Of a stretch of DNA of 16,438 nucleotides, positions 1-7,807 are shown piece by piece. The stretch comes from CALJIC01 sp039805565 (GTDB lineage Bacteria > Chloroflexota > Chloroflexia > Chloroflexales > Roseiflexaceae), in contig JBDLTZ010000002.1 of NCBI GenBank assembly GCA_039805565.1, positions 1 to 16,438 of the forward strand, given 5' to 3'. A program made the translations under genes and the position numbers. The stretch's first letter is position 1. Every line of letters starts with the position of its first letter. A model generated the notes under the pieces. It saw only the letters and a program-made list of their open reading frames with translations. It searched no databases and was not told the DNA's origin.

Positions 1-1
1 C

Positions 2-713
2 GGGCAGACGCGCGCCCACGACCGGCACAGCACCTACTACCTGCTCGTGGCCGAGGCCTGCGCCCGGCCGGATACCGGCTCCGCCGTCCGCGAGGAGCCG
101 GCCGTCGAGCTGGACAATATCCGCGCCGCGTGGGACTGGGCAGTCGCTAATGGGCAGGTGAACCGGCTCGGCGCGTCGATCCATGCGCTCGTGACCACGC
201 CGATCGACATAGGGCTCCTGCGCGAGGGCATGGTGACGAGCGAGCCGACCCTTGCGCGGCTGAGAGGTGCGGGCGAGAGCCCGTGGGAGGCGCTGGCCGC
301 CGTGGGGCAGGCCGAGGAGCTGCTCCACGGCGGCAAAGTGCCTCTGGTCCGTGCCCGTGCGCACTTCACCACCGGCGCGGAGCACATGATCCTCGGGAGC
401 CGGGTGGAGGCCCAGGAGCAGCTCGAGCGGGTGCTCGCCCTGGTTCACGGGGACGAGCGCCTGGCGGTGGAAGTGCCTGTACACACTGACCTACCTGGTG
501 AACCTGGCGGGGGACGTCGCGCGCCGCGGACTGCCGTCGCTCCGAGCGACAGGCGCTGCTGTTCCTGGGGATCGGGGAGATGCTCCAGGAGCGGCGCGAC
601 GCCGCGCGCTCCTCGTGCACCTGGATGGCGGCCGCCACACGTTCAGGGGGGTGTACAATCCGGCGCGGGCCTGCCTGCCAACCCACTCCATCACCGCACA
701 GCTCACGCTGTAG
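2..713 (+). pseudogene. Remnant of an AfsR/MalT-type TPR regulator (5' end outside the window)
   Basis: Frame 2 is open from the window edge. It shows the sequence typical of the region after the NTPase domain in large Chloroflexota/actinobacterial regulators: RHSTYYLLVAEA, then ELDNIRAAWDWAVANG. A TPR-like helix pair follows, ending QEQLERVLALV near base 450. After about base 475 the sensible reading jumps frame: TLTYLVNLAGDVARR continues in frame 3 from about 480, and SERQALLFLGIGEMLQERRD is in frame 1 near 549-600. At least two frameshifts are therefore needed to follow the protein, and all frames soon end; the frame-3 stop is at 711-713. I read this as a decayed gene. Such proteins are ATP-dependent transcriptional regulators or signalling scaffolds. 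Sequencing errors could mimic the shifts, and the boundary at 713 is approximate. Confidence 0.5.
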
Positions 714-824
714 CAGGCGTGCGAGCGCCGCCCGCGCAGACCCCCTCGCTGCGCGCTACGAGATGCTTGGTCCCAGCCTCTTGTAGCGCGTCTGTCTGCC
801 GGCGAGAGCCTCCCGATCTTTCGC

Positions 825-2384
825 TCACGAGCTGCACGAGAGCATGGAGCACCCGGCCCGCTCGCGCGCCCAGTCCGGGCGCCGCCCCGCGAGATCGGCG
901 TGCTCGGGCTGCTCGTCGTACGGGCGGCGCATCACCTCCAGCAGCGTGTGGATGCGCGACGGGTCACCCGCCTCGGCGAGGTCGATCGCCTGCTGCGCCA
1001 GGTAGTTGCGCAGCACGAAGCGCGGGTTGACGGCGCCCATGCGGGCGCGGCGCTCGGCCGGGGGCATATCATCGTCCCGCAACCGCGCGGCGTACCGCTC
1101 GAGCCAGCCTCGCAGCTCCAGCGTATGGCGCTCGCGCAGCTCCTCGCTGTAGAATGCCTCGCCCAGCGGCTCGAGCGCCGGCGCCTCGAGGTCGAGGTCG
1201 GCGAGCGCGCGAAACCAGATCGTCATATCGATCTCGGCGCGCTGCATCAGCCCGTACAGCTCACCCACCAGCTCGACGTCCTCGTCGTGGAAGCGGCTGA
1301 GCCCGAGCTTGGCGGCGGTGAGCGCCCGTGCTTCGGCGCCGTACACCGTGGCGAAGCTATCCAGGCCGGCCTCCAGCGGCGACGGGTCCTCGAACACGCG
1401 GGCGAGGGCGTCGGCCAGCGCGGCCAGATTCCAGTGCGCGATCTGCGGCTGCGCGCCGAAGCGGTAGCGGCGCCCCTCCGCGTCGGTAGTGTTGGGCGTC
1501 CAGCCCGGGTCGAAGTTATCCACCCAGCCGTACGGCCCGTAGTCAATCGTGAGCCCCAGGATCGACATGTTGTCGGTGTTCATGACACCGTGCACGAAGC
1601 CCACCCGCATCCAGTGGGCGATCGTGCGGGCCGTACGGGCGCAGACTTCGGCGAACCAGCGGGCGCGGCGATCGGCCGGGTCGCCCTCGATCTCGGGGAA
1701 GTCGCGCGCGATGGTGAAGTCCACCAGCCGCGCCAGCGTGCTGCGGTCGTCGCGCGCGGCGAATATCTCGAAGTTGCCGAAGCGGATGAACGACGGCGCC
1801 ACGCGGCACACTACCGCCCCCGGCTCGGGCCGCGGGTTCCCGTCGTAGAACATGTCGCGCACCACGTGCTCGCCGGTGGCCACCAGGCTCAGCGCGCGGG
1901 TGGTGGGGACGCCCAGGTGGTGCATGGCCTCGCTGCACAGGAACTCGCGGATGGAGGATCGCAGCACCGCGCGCCCATCTGCCCGGCGCGAGTACGGTGT
2001 CAGACCGGCGCCCTTGAGCTGGAGCTCCCAGCGCTCGCCGTGCTCGTTCAGCACCTCCCCCAGCGTGATCGCGCGCCCGTCGCCGAGCTGTCCCGCCCAG
2101 TGACCGAACTGGTGCCCGCCGTAGCAGGCCGCGTAGGGCTCCATGCCCGGCAGCAGCGCGTTGCCGGCGAACACCCGGCTGAAGGCGGGCGAGGCCACAT
2201 CGTCCGGCGAGAGGCCGAGCAGCTCCGTCACCTCGCGCGCGTGGGCCAGCAGCGTGGGGGCGGCAACAGGCGTGGGCATCACGCGGGACCAGCAGGCGCC
2301 GCGCACCTGGCGCGTGCGCGGGCCTTCCTCTGGGTCGCCGGGCAGCTCGGCGACGAAGCGATTGTCGAAGGTGAGATCACGCAT
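825..2384 (-). CDS. selO: Protein adenylyltransferase SelO (YdiU family)
   Basis: SelO is a pseudokinase-fold enzyme that transfers AMP from ATP to Ser/Thr/Tyr of target proteins and is linked to oxidative-stress responses. The 519-aa product has the family hallmarks in order: GGHQFGHWAGQLGDGRA, LQLKGAGLTPYSR, SSIREFLCSEAMHHLG, and HGVMNTDNMSILG followed by DYGP. N272 and D281 are spaced like the metal/catalytic N247 and D256 of E. coli SelO. The C terminus ends LSCSS, matching the conserved Cys tail (selenocysteine in animal SelO), so this is a Cys form. The frame is open 35 codons further upstream, to 2489. I chose the ATG at 2384 because MRDLTFDNRFV matches the family N terminus and AGGG lies 6 nt before it. 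It is the last gene of the minus-strand block, 354 bases from the DeoR-family gene, so it probably has its own promoter. Confidence 0.95.
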   Translation of the reverse strand: MRDLTFDNRFVAELPGDPEEGPRTRQVRGACWSRVMPTPVAAPTLLAHAREVTELLGLSPDDVASPAFSRVFAGNALLPGMEPYAACYGGHQFGHWAGQLGDGRAITLGEVLNEHGERWELQLKGAGLTPYSRRADGRAVLRSSIREFLCSEAMHHLGVPTTRALSLVATGEHVVRDMFYDGNPRPEPGAVVCRVAPSFIRFGNFEIFAARDDRSTLARLVDFTIARDFPEIEGDPADRRARWFAEVCARTARTIAHWMRVGFVHGVMNTDNMSILGLTIDYGPYGWVDNFDPGWTPNTTDAEGRRYRFGAQPQIAHWNLAALADALARVFEDPSPLEAGLDSFATVYGAEARALTAAKLGLSRFHDEDVELVGELYGLMQRAEIDMTIWFRALADLDLEAPALEPLGEAFYSEELRERHTLELRGWLERYAARLRDDDMPPAERRARMGAVNPRFVLRNYLAQQAIDLAEAGDPSRIHTLLEVMRRPYDEQPEHADLAGRRPDWARERAGCSMLSCSS

Positions 2385-2738
2385 GGTCAACCCTATAGCA
2401 TCGTGCGCACCGCGCGGTCGCGGTCGCCACATCGGTATCTCGTGCGCCTGCTGAAGCAATCTAGTGGCCAGGACACGGCCGGGCGGCACGCTGATCGCGT
2501 GCCGCGGAGGGCGGAGCAGCGGGGGAAACCCGCGGTGAGGGTGCGGCCACGAGCAGATGATAGCGCCCTGTAGCCATTTGCTCTCGCAACTGCGGCCGGG
2601 CGAGGGGCTACGTCATCGCGGGGCTGATCGGCACCTATGCCCTGCTCGCCTTCGGCGGGGGCGGCGATGGGCACCTGGTTTCTCCGACACTGCCGAGGAG
2701 ATGCCGCGAGCTGAGCGCCGCGCCGCTTGTCAGTTGCG
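2385..2738. other. Intergenic stretch with hairpins and a possible gene remnant
   Basis: No intact gene is seen between the selO start and the DeoR-family stop. On the plus strand, frame 2 from about 2562 to 2749 reads CSRNCGRARGYVIAGLIG and continues TYALLAFGGGG. This resembles one half of a zinc ribbon followed by a transmembrane helix. It has no start codon and is preceded by two stops, so it is at most a remnant. The sequence near 2520-2535 can form a short hairpin, GCGGG/CCCGC. No convincing selO promoter is visible. Confidence 0.4.
2483..2505. repeat. Perfect 9-bp inverted repeat upstream of selO
   Basis: GCGGCACGC and GCGTGCCGC flank a 5-base loop. The stem sits about 100 bases upstream of the selO start. 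It has no T-run on either side, so a classical terminator is unlikely. It could be an RNA stem in a long leader or an operator. Confidence 0.6.
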
Positions 2739-3509
2739 CTAGCCGATGATGACGCGGACCCCCTGCTCCTCAAGCGCCGCGCAGAAGTCAGGCGGGGCGG
2801 CGGAGTCCGTGACGAGCGTGGTCATAGAGCTCACCGGCGCCACGAGCGCCGCCGAGACCCGGCCAAGCTTGGTGTGGTCGGCCACAACGATGACGCTCCG
2901 GCCGATACGAAGGATGGCGCGGTCCGTCATCGTCTCGGGCACGTAGTCGTTCGTGAGCCCCTGCTCGATGTCGATGGCGCGGATGCCAATGATGACCTTG
3001 TCGGCGCGCAGCTCGGCGAGCGCCAGCTCAGTCACGTGGCCGATCAGGGACATCTCGCTGCGGCGCAGCATGCCGCCGAGGCCGATCAGGGTCACGCCCT
3101 CGGAGCCGGCCAGCACGTTCATCACCATCAGCGAGTTGGTGATCACCGTGATGCCGTGGCGCATCCGAAGGTGGCTTGCCACCTCCAGCGTCGTTGTTCC
3201 GCTGCTGATGAAGACCGTCTCACCGTCGTTCACCAGGGCGGCTGCTGCGGCGCCGATCCGCCGCTTGTGCTCGGCCTGCTCGCGCGCGCGCTCCAGCGCC
3301 GGTAGCTCCGGCGGCGCCTGGCGAACCGCCAGCGCGCCGCCGTGGACGCGCCGCACCACCCCGGCGGCTTCGAGCGCCTCAAGGTCGCGCCGGGCGGTGG
3401 CCTCGCTCACGGCGAACCGGTCACTCAGAGCCGCTACGGTCACACGCCCCTGTGCCGTGATGTAGCGAAGCATCTCCTGCTGCCGCTCGATATACGAGAT
3501 CGGGTTCAT
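2739..3509 (-). CDS. DeoR/GlpR-family transcriptional regulator
   Basis: DeoR-family proteins are DNA-binding repressors that usually sense a sugar phosphate. The 256-aa length is typical. The N terminus (residues about 8-60) is the DeoR winged helix: RQQEMLRYI, the helix-turn-helix VAALSDRFAVSEATARRDLE, then GVVRRVHGGA. The C-terminal sensor domain has SSGTTTLE (residues 102-109), the phosphosugar loop, and the conserved ADHTKLGR element. The ATG at 3509 was chosen over a GTG six codons earlier because it begins just before the conserved IERQQ motif and GGTGG lies upstream; the RBS is weak. A near-consensus promoter precedes the gene. No sugar-catabolic gene is adjacent, so the regulon cannot be read from context. 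It may regulate itself or genes elsewhere. Confidence 0.92.
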   Translation of the reverse strand: MNPISYIERQQEMLRYITAQGRVTVAALSDRFAVSEATARRDLEALEAAGVVRRVHGGALAVRQAPPELPALERAREQAEHKRRIGAAAAALVNDGETVFISSGTTTLEVASHLRMRHGITVITNSLMVMNVLAGSEGVTLIGLGGMLRRSEMSLIGHVTELALAELRADKVIIGIRAIDIEQGLTNDYVPETMTDRAILRIGRSVIVVADHTKLGRVSAALVAPVSSMTTLVTDSAAPPDFCAALEEQGVRVIIG

Positions 3510-3556
3510 ACGCGCACCACCGCGCACTCTATGCGAAATACAATCGGGATATGCTC

Positions 3557-3585
3557 AGTATAGGGTGTAAAACGAGCAGAGTCAA
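3557..3585 (-). promoter_or_regulatory. Sigma-70-type promoter for the DeoR-family gene
   Basis: On the minus strand the -35 box TTGACT (3580-3585) and the -10 box TATACT (3557-3562) are separated by exactly 17 bases. Each box matches 5 of 6 consensus positions. The predicted start near 3550 gives a leader of about 40 bases before the ATG at 3509. It is the best promoter in the window. Confidence 0.75.
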
Positions 3586-3650
3586 TCGCAACTGTGCAAC
3601 CGGTACGGCGTAGAGCGAGGCACCGCCGGCAGATGCTGGCCAGCACGCTC

Positions 3651-4670
3651 TCACTCGCCGTAGATGCGTCCGAGCCCCGCGACAGCCTTGCGGAACAGCT
3701 CCACCAGCTCGGCCGGCTCCTCCACCGTGCACGCGTCGCCGTAGCGCAGCAGCACCTGGCGCGTCTGCCACAGATTCGTCACCGTCGCCGTCACCGTCGC
3801 GCCCCCGTCCGCGTGGTAGCTGATCTGCGTGCTCGGGAAGTACGCCGCCACATCGCGCCGGCGGGCGACGTTCGGGTGCAGCCGGTAGCATAGCCGGTAG
3901 GTCTTCGGCTGGAGTCGGGCTGGCGGCAGCATCGTCGGCAGCACCTCGGCCGTCCCCTCCATGATACGGTCCAGCCGGTAGTCGATCGCCGCATGCAGCG
4001 TCTCGCCCCTGCGCGGCTGCACGTCGAGCAGCGTCGCGTCCAGGTAGACGTGCCCCTCGGGGCGGAAAAAGATGCCGTAGGGCGCCACGCGGTGTCGCCG
4101 CGGCGTAGCGGCGTCGAAGGTGCTCAGGTACTTGAACGCCAGCTCGCGCCGCTCGTCGATCGCCCGCTTGACAGCCGTGAGCACCCCCGGGTCGATCCGG
4201 CCGCTCGTGCGGCCGGGGAGGGTGAGCCGCGCGCCCGCCCGCCGCCGCAGGTGCTGGGTCTGGCGCTCGGCAGGGAGCAGCCGCATGACCTGGTCCAGCA
4301 GCGCGCGAACGTTGGCGAGCTCGGGGAGCGCCGTGCCGGAGGGAAAGCTGGCGTCGAGGAAGGCCAGCGCCTCAAGCGCGGGGTCGGAGAGATCGAGCAG
4401 CGCGAGCTCGCCGAGGTCTTCGAGGGCGTAGCCGCCGGCCTCGCGGCGGAAGACGATCGCACAGCCGTACTCAGCCTTGAGGGCGTCGAGGTCGTGCTTG
4501 AGGGCGGCCTGGGCCGCGGGCGGGTAGCCCTCGTCGCCAAGCTCGCGCTGGACGGCTGCAATCAGGGCGGCGCTGTCCGCCGGGCCGCGGAGCAGGAGCC
4601 GGACGAGCAGGAGCCGCCGCCGAAAGGTGAGCTGAGAGGAGCGCTTGGTGCCGCCGGTACGTCGCGTCAT
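3651..4670 (-). CDS. WYL-domain transcriptional regulator (YafY/PafB type)
   Basis: The 339-aa protein has the three-part layout of WYL regulators. There is a helical N-terminal DNA-binding part (residues about 15-80). The WYL domain spans about 163-237, from VLTAVKRAIDERRELAFKY through RRHRVAPYGIFFRPEGHVYL to AIDYRLDRI. A C-terminal WCX-like domain covers about 250-335. The tripeptide that names the family is VYL here instead of WYL. These domains bind ligands, often nucleic acids or nucleotides, and control DNA-damage, phage-defence or metabolic genes. The start ATG overlaps the stop of the upstream 74-aa gene by four bases (ATGA), which indicates translational coupling. The gene ends 141 bases before the DeoR-family start and 65 bases before that gene's -35 box. 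Confidence 0.93.
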   Translation of the reverse strand: MTRRTGGTKRSSQLTFRRRLLLVRLLLRGPADSAALIAAVQRELGDEGYPPAAQAALKHDLDALKAEYGCAIVFRREAGGYALEDLGELALLDLSDPALEALAFLDASFPSGTALPELANVRALLDQVMRLLPAERQTQHLRRRAGARLTLPGRTSGRIDPGVLTAVKRAIDERRELAFKYLSTFDAATPRRHRVAPYGIFFRPEGHVYLDATLLDVQPRRGETLHAAIDYRLDRIMEGTAEVLPTMLPPARLQPKTYRLCYRLHPNVARRRDVAAYFPSTQISYHADGGATVTATVTNLWQTRQVLLRYGDACTVEEPAELVELFRKAVAGLGRIYGE

Positions 4671-4891
4671 GGCCGTCCTGTCCGAAGCACAAGGTGGTAG
4701 ATCATCAGGATAGCACGGGCGGAGGCGCTGTCAACAGCGGCGGCGAGGGCGGGTGCGGCCAGTATGATGAGGCGCTCGAGCTCCTGCGGGTCGTTGCCCC
4801 AGTCCATGGTCTCGCTGAGCTCCTGCGCGAGCGGGAGCCAGCACTCGAGGAGGCGCAGCACGGCGTCCGGGTGGTCGGGGCCTGTCTTCAT
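4667..4891 (-). CDS. Small protein of unknown function (74 aa), coupled to the WYL regulator
   Basis: I do not recognise a family. The product is a predicted all-helical protein with an acidic middle (SETMDWGNDPQELERL) and a hydrophobic C-terminal half containing AAPALAAAV and ILMIYHLVLR. It could be a small protein-protein interaction module or membrane-associated. The stop overlaps the WYL start (ATGA), and the gene starts 16 bases after the zinc-ribbon stop, so it is the middle gene of a three-gene operon. The upstream GGGTAG is a weak RBS, consistent with coupled translation. The tight overlap is the main reason to believe it is real. Confidence 0.75.
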   Translation of the reverse strand: MKTGPDHPDAVLRLLECWLPLAQELSETMDWGNDPQELERLIILAAPALAAAVDSASARAILMIYHLVLRTGRP

Positions 4892-4907
4892 AAGCTACCC
4901 AGTTGCG

Positions 4908-5036
4908 CTAGCCTCGTGCGAGCGTCACGATAGCCGGGGTGCGGCCGACGATCCGGAAGGCGAGCGAGACGCCGCAGCGGGTGCAGAGCTGGGCATCGGT
5001 GGGGTTCGCCTGGTCGCAGGGCGGGTGGTGGCGCAT
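4908..5036 (-). CDS. Tiny zinc-ribbon protein (42 aa)
   Basis: This very short frame starts with ATG at 5036, six bases after a strong GGAGGG ribosome-binding site (5043-5048). It encodes a single zinc ribbon: HPPC, a ten-residue linker containing QANPTDAQL, then CTRC followed by GVSLAF. The pattern matches the common ribbon CxxC...NP...CxxCG, with the first Cys replaced by His (H4, C7, C18, C21). The remaining 18 residues are short and basic, with no membrane helix. Such ribbons bind zinc and often mediate protein or nucleic-acid contacts. It is the first gene of the operon with the 74-aa protein and the WYL regulator. A TATGAT-like -10 box lies at 5078-5083 on the minus strand, but no good -35 box is seen. 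Confidence 0.72.
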   Translation of the reverse strand: MRHHPPCDQANPTDAQLCTRCGVSLAFRIVGRTPAIVTLARG

Positions 5037-5139
5037 GGGAGTCCCTCCAAGGGTGGTGGGCGAATCTCTTCTGCCTCATCATAGGCCTGCGCCCCAGTCA
5101 CAAATGCGGACAGTCGCACGCTCCTTCGCACTCTACCCC

Positions 5140-7170
5140 TCAGGCTTGGGTGTCGAGCGAGATCATTGTCTCCTGTGTGTGGTTGATGGCAGGGGCCGGC
5201 GAGCCCGCCCCCGTGCCAGACAGCAGCGCGAGAAAGGCGGCTCGCTGCTCGGGCGTGCCGAGCACGGCCACCTGGTCGCCGGCCTGCAGCGTCGCTTCGG
5301 GGCCGGGGTTCGCCAGAACAGTGGCGCCGCGCATGATGGCCGCGATCGAGACGCCGGTCTGCTGACGGATGCCGCTGGCCTGCAGCGTCTGCCCGAGCAC
5401 CGGGGCTTCGCTGGGCACGCGCGCCCAGACGACGTCGAGCGTGTGGCGCGCGCGCCGCAGGTCGTCCAGTAGCTCCGCGTCGGCGTGCGCCACCCACAGC
5501 GGCTGGTACTGCTCCCGCCGCACGCCATCGCTGAGCCGCTCGATCTCCGACGCCGGCATATCGAAGTGCAGCAGCGTCTGGCGCACGAGCTCCAGGCCGG
5601 CCTCGAACTCCGGCTGCACGACCTCGTGGATGCCCAATCCGCGCAGCTCCTCAAGCTGGCGCAAGCGCGAGGCGCGCGCCACGATGTGCAGCTCTGGGTG
5701 GAGCCGCCGCACCTGGCGGACCACCAGCTCCACGTCGATCGCTGCGGATACCACCACCAGCATGAGGCGCGCGTGGTGGACCCCCGCCGCCTCCAGCACC
5801 ACCGGGCTGCTGGCGTCGCCGTAGATCACCGGCAGCTTGGCCGCCTTGATCTCGTCGGCCCGCCGCTGGTCCCGCTCCAGGATGACGAAGGGCAGACCGA
5901 GGCGCTGCAGCACGTCGGCGGTGTAGCGCCCGACCCGGCCGTACCCGGCGATGATGATGTGGTCGCTGAGATCGGGCGCCGGCAGGTTGGCCGGCTCGAA
6001 CGGCGGCGTACCTCGCCAGCGGCCCACAAGCCCCAGCAGCGGGCTGGAGGTGCGGGTGGCGAAGGGTGTCAGCACCATCGTCACCACCGCCGCAGCCAGC
6101 ACGAGGGCGTACTGGTCGGTGGAGATCGCTCCCTCGCCGAGGCCGGCGCGCGCCAGCACGAAGGAGAACTCGCCGATCTGGAACAGCCCAAGGCCCACCG
6201 CCAGCGGCACCTCGCGTCGGTAGCCGAACGCCCGCGTGACGCCGGCGAAGATCAGTCCCTTGCCGAGGAGCGCCGCCGCCACCACCAGCAGGATAGGCCC
6301 GAGGTTGGCTACGACGAAGGCCGGGTCGAGCAGCATGCCGACCGAGACGAAGAAGAGCATGCCGAAGACATCGCGCACCGGGACGATGTCGCTGAGCGCC
6401 TGGTGGCTGTAGTCGGACTCGCTGAGCACCATCCCGGCTACGAACGCGCCGAAGGCGAAGGACAGGCCGGCGAGATAGGTGGCGTAGCCCACCCCGAGCC
6501 CCACGGCGAGCACCGAGATCGTAAACAGCTCGCGCGAGTTCCAGGCGGCCACGCGGCGAAGCACCCAGGGGATGATGCGCGTGCCGACGAGCACCATGGC
6601 CGCCACGAACAGGAGCGCGCGCAGGCCGGCCCAGCCCAGCTGTGGCAGACCGTCCTCCAGGTTGTCGAGCTCGGGCAGCAAGATCATCAGCGGCACCACC
6701 GCCAGGTCCTGGACGATCAGCATGGACAGCATCACGCGGCTCGCCCGGGTGCCCTGGGTGCCCTGCGCCATGAGGGTCTTGAGGATCACCATCGTGCTGG
6801 AGAGGGCGACGATCGCGCCAAGCCAGACAGCGGCGTAGGTAGACCAGCCGAGCGCGACCCCGATGCCGACGCCGAGCCCGATCGAGAGCAGCATCTGGAT
6901 GGGGGTGCCGACAAAGGCGATCCAGCGGAAGGGGGAGAGCTGGCGGAGGCTAAACTCGAGGCCGAGGGCGAACAGCAGCAGAGCGACGCCGATCTCGGCG
7001 AGCAGCTCGATGTCGTGGATCTCGACCACGGTGGGGCCGCCGGTGTTGGGGCCGACGAGCACGCCGGCCACGATGTAGCCGAGGATGAGCGGCTGGCCGA
7101 GGCGCTGGGCGACGAAGCCGCCGACGAGGGCGGCGACCAGGATAAGCGCGATGTCCGCGGCGATACCCAT
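5140..7170 (-). CDS. CPA2-family cation:proton antiporter with RCK domains (Kef/YbaL-like)
   Basis: The 676-aa protein exchanges K+ or Na+ for H+ across the inner membrane. Residues about 5-385 form the Na_H_exchanger core of roughly 12 helices. They include the family motif LLLFALGLEFS, LSSTMVILKTL, and VQDLAVVPL, with D155 as the likely ion-binding acid. An RCK_N/TrkA-N nucleotide-binding domain follows, with IIIAGYGRVGR near residue 405 and the acidic strand end VILERD. An RCK_C domain lies near residues 590-655 and contains LQAGDQVAVLGTPEQ. NAD(H) or ligand gating is expected from this layout. The ATG at 7170 has a strong RBS, GGGAGGTGG. No KefF/KefG ancillary gene is adjacent, so a glutathione-gated role is not indicated. 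A palindrome cluster lies just upstream. Confidence 0.94.
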   Translation of the reverse strand: MGIAADIALILVAALVGGFVAQRLGQPLILGYIVAGVLVGPNTGGPTVVEIHDIELLAEIGVALLLFALGLEFSLRQLSPFRWIAFVGTPIQMLLSIGLGVGIGVALGWSTYAAVWLGAIVALSSTMVILKTLMAQGTQGTRASRVMLSMLIVQDLAVVPLMILLPELDNLEDGLPQLGWAGLRALLFVAAMVLVGTRIIPWVLRRVAAWNSRELFTISVLAVGLGVGYATYLAGLSFAFGAFVAGMVLSESDYSHQALSDIVPVRDVFGMLFFVSVGMLLDPAFVVANLGPILLVVAAALLGKGLIFAGVTRAFGYRREVPLAVGLGLFQIGEFSFVLARAGLGEGAISTDQYALVLAAAVVTMVLTPFATRTSSPLLGLVGRWRGTPPFEPANLPAPDLSDHIIIAGYGRVGRYTADVLQRLGLPFVILERDQRRADEIKAAKLPVIYGDASSPVVLEAAGVHHARLMLVVVSAAIDVELVVRQVRRLHPELHIVARASRLRQLEELRGLGIHEVVQPEFEAGLELVRQTLLHFDMPASEIERLSDGVRREQYQPLWVAHADAELLDDLRRARHTLDVVWARVPSEAPVLGQTLQASGIRQQTGVSIAAIMRGATVLANPGPEATLQAGDQVAVLGTPEQRAAFLALLSGTGAGSPAPAINHTQETMISLDTQA

Positions 7171-7227
7171 ACCACCTCCCTGCCCCGGGCGTATCCCACC
7201 GGAAGCCGTGAGTGAACAGTGTTACGC

Positions 7228-7259
7228 GTACGGCACCCAGGGGGATGCCGTACGGCATC
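7228..7259. repeat. Overlapping palindromes between the M50-like and antiporter genes
   Basis: GATGCCGTACGGCATC (7244-7259) is a perfect 16-bp palindrome. The stretch 7228-7253 forms an alternative hairpin: GTACGGCACCC pairs with GGGATGCCGTAC around AGG, with one bulge. Three TACGGCA half-sites are therefore packed in 32 bases, right after the M50-like stop and about 60 bases before the antiporter start. No T-run follows, so an operator or an RNA switch-like stem is as likely as a terminator. Confidence 0.65.
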
Positions 7260-7261
7260 TC

Positions 7262-7756
7262 CTACACGCCGCGGCGGATCTTCGGCAGGTTGGCAGAGAT
7301 CACGCCGCCGTCGACCATCGGCAGCGGGAGCATGCTCAGGACGAACAGCAGCCCGTGCTGAGCCGCGGCGATCGTGAGCAGCCGCCTGGCCGGCGCCGCC
7401 GTGACGCCGCGTGACAGCGCCGCCAGCACCAGCGCGGCAATGAGCGAGGCCCCGACGCCGCCGCAGGCGCGCCCGATATGCTGCTGCGGTGACACGTCAT
7501 TGTTGAGGTACACGCTCTTCGGGTAGATGCCGAAGTCGACGCCATCCATAGGCGCGCCCGCCGCCCGCGACGAAACAATGTGCCCGACGACGTGGGCGCA
7601 GTCGGCGGTGTACCAGAGCACCCCTGCGGCGGCGCCCAGCGCCGCGCGATGCTCCCGCGTAACAAGTGCGATCGTCAGCGCGGAGAGCGCGCCGGACACG
7701 AGGGCGGTGGGCCGCACGTTGACGGGGACGCCAAACAGCAAAAGGTATGGGCTCAA
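7262..7756 (-). CDS. M50/site-2-protease-like membrane protein lacking the catalytic glutamate
   Basis: This 164-aa hydrophobic protein has the order of elements seen in M50 intramembrane metalloproteases. The start is LFGVPVNVRPTALVSG (family form: FGIPVRVHPSFLL). A helix carries HVVGH at residues 55-59, where the family has HExxH. The segment from 95 to 115 corresponds to the IALAGPLAN helix. PLPMVDGG at 144-151 matches the conserved P-x-P-x-LDGG loop that supplies the third zinc ligand. The two His and the Asp are kept, but the Glu that activates water is Val, so peptidase activity is doubtful. It is also short for the family. The start is TTG at 7756, six bases after AGGAG. It lies 51 bases downstream of the recombinase on the same strand. 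The substrate or partner is unknown. Confidence 0.75.
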   Translation of the reverse strand: MSPYLLLFGVPVNVRPTALVSGALSALTIALVTREHRAALGAAAGVLWYTADCAHVVGHIVSSRAAGAPMDGVDFGIYPKSVYLNNDVSPQQHIGRACGGVGASLIAALVLAALSRGVTAAPARRLLTIAAAQHGLLFVLSMLPLPMVDGGVISANLPKIRRGV

Positions 7757-7807
7757 CGGTTGCTCCTGAGGCTGTATCTTTGTTTCGCGGGGTACGTCGG
7801 CACCGCA

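Noticed and set aside
651..660. GTGTACAATC as a plus-strand promoter
   Set aside because: No -35 box and no plus-strand gene follow; the selO gene lies antisense downstream.
900..2573. Long open frame antisense to selO
   Set aside because: It is a mirror of high-GC coding DNA. Its protein is Arg/Gly/His-rich with no domain, while the minus strand encodes a clear SelO.
5485..7215. Long plus-strand frame antisense to the antiporter
   Set aside because: The product is a low-complexity run of His, Gln, Arg, Asp and Gly, the usual shadow of a membrane-protein gene in GC-rich DNA.
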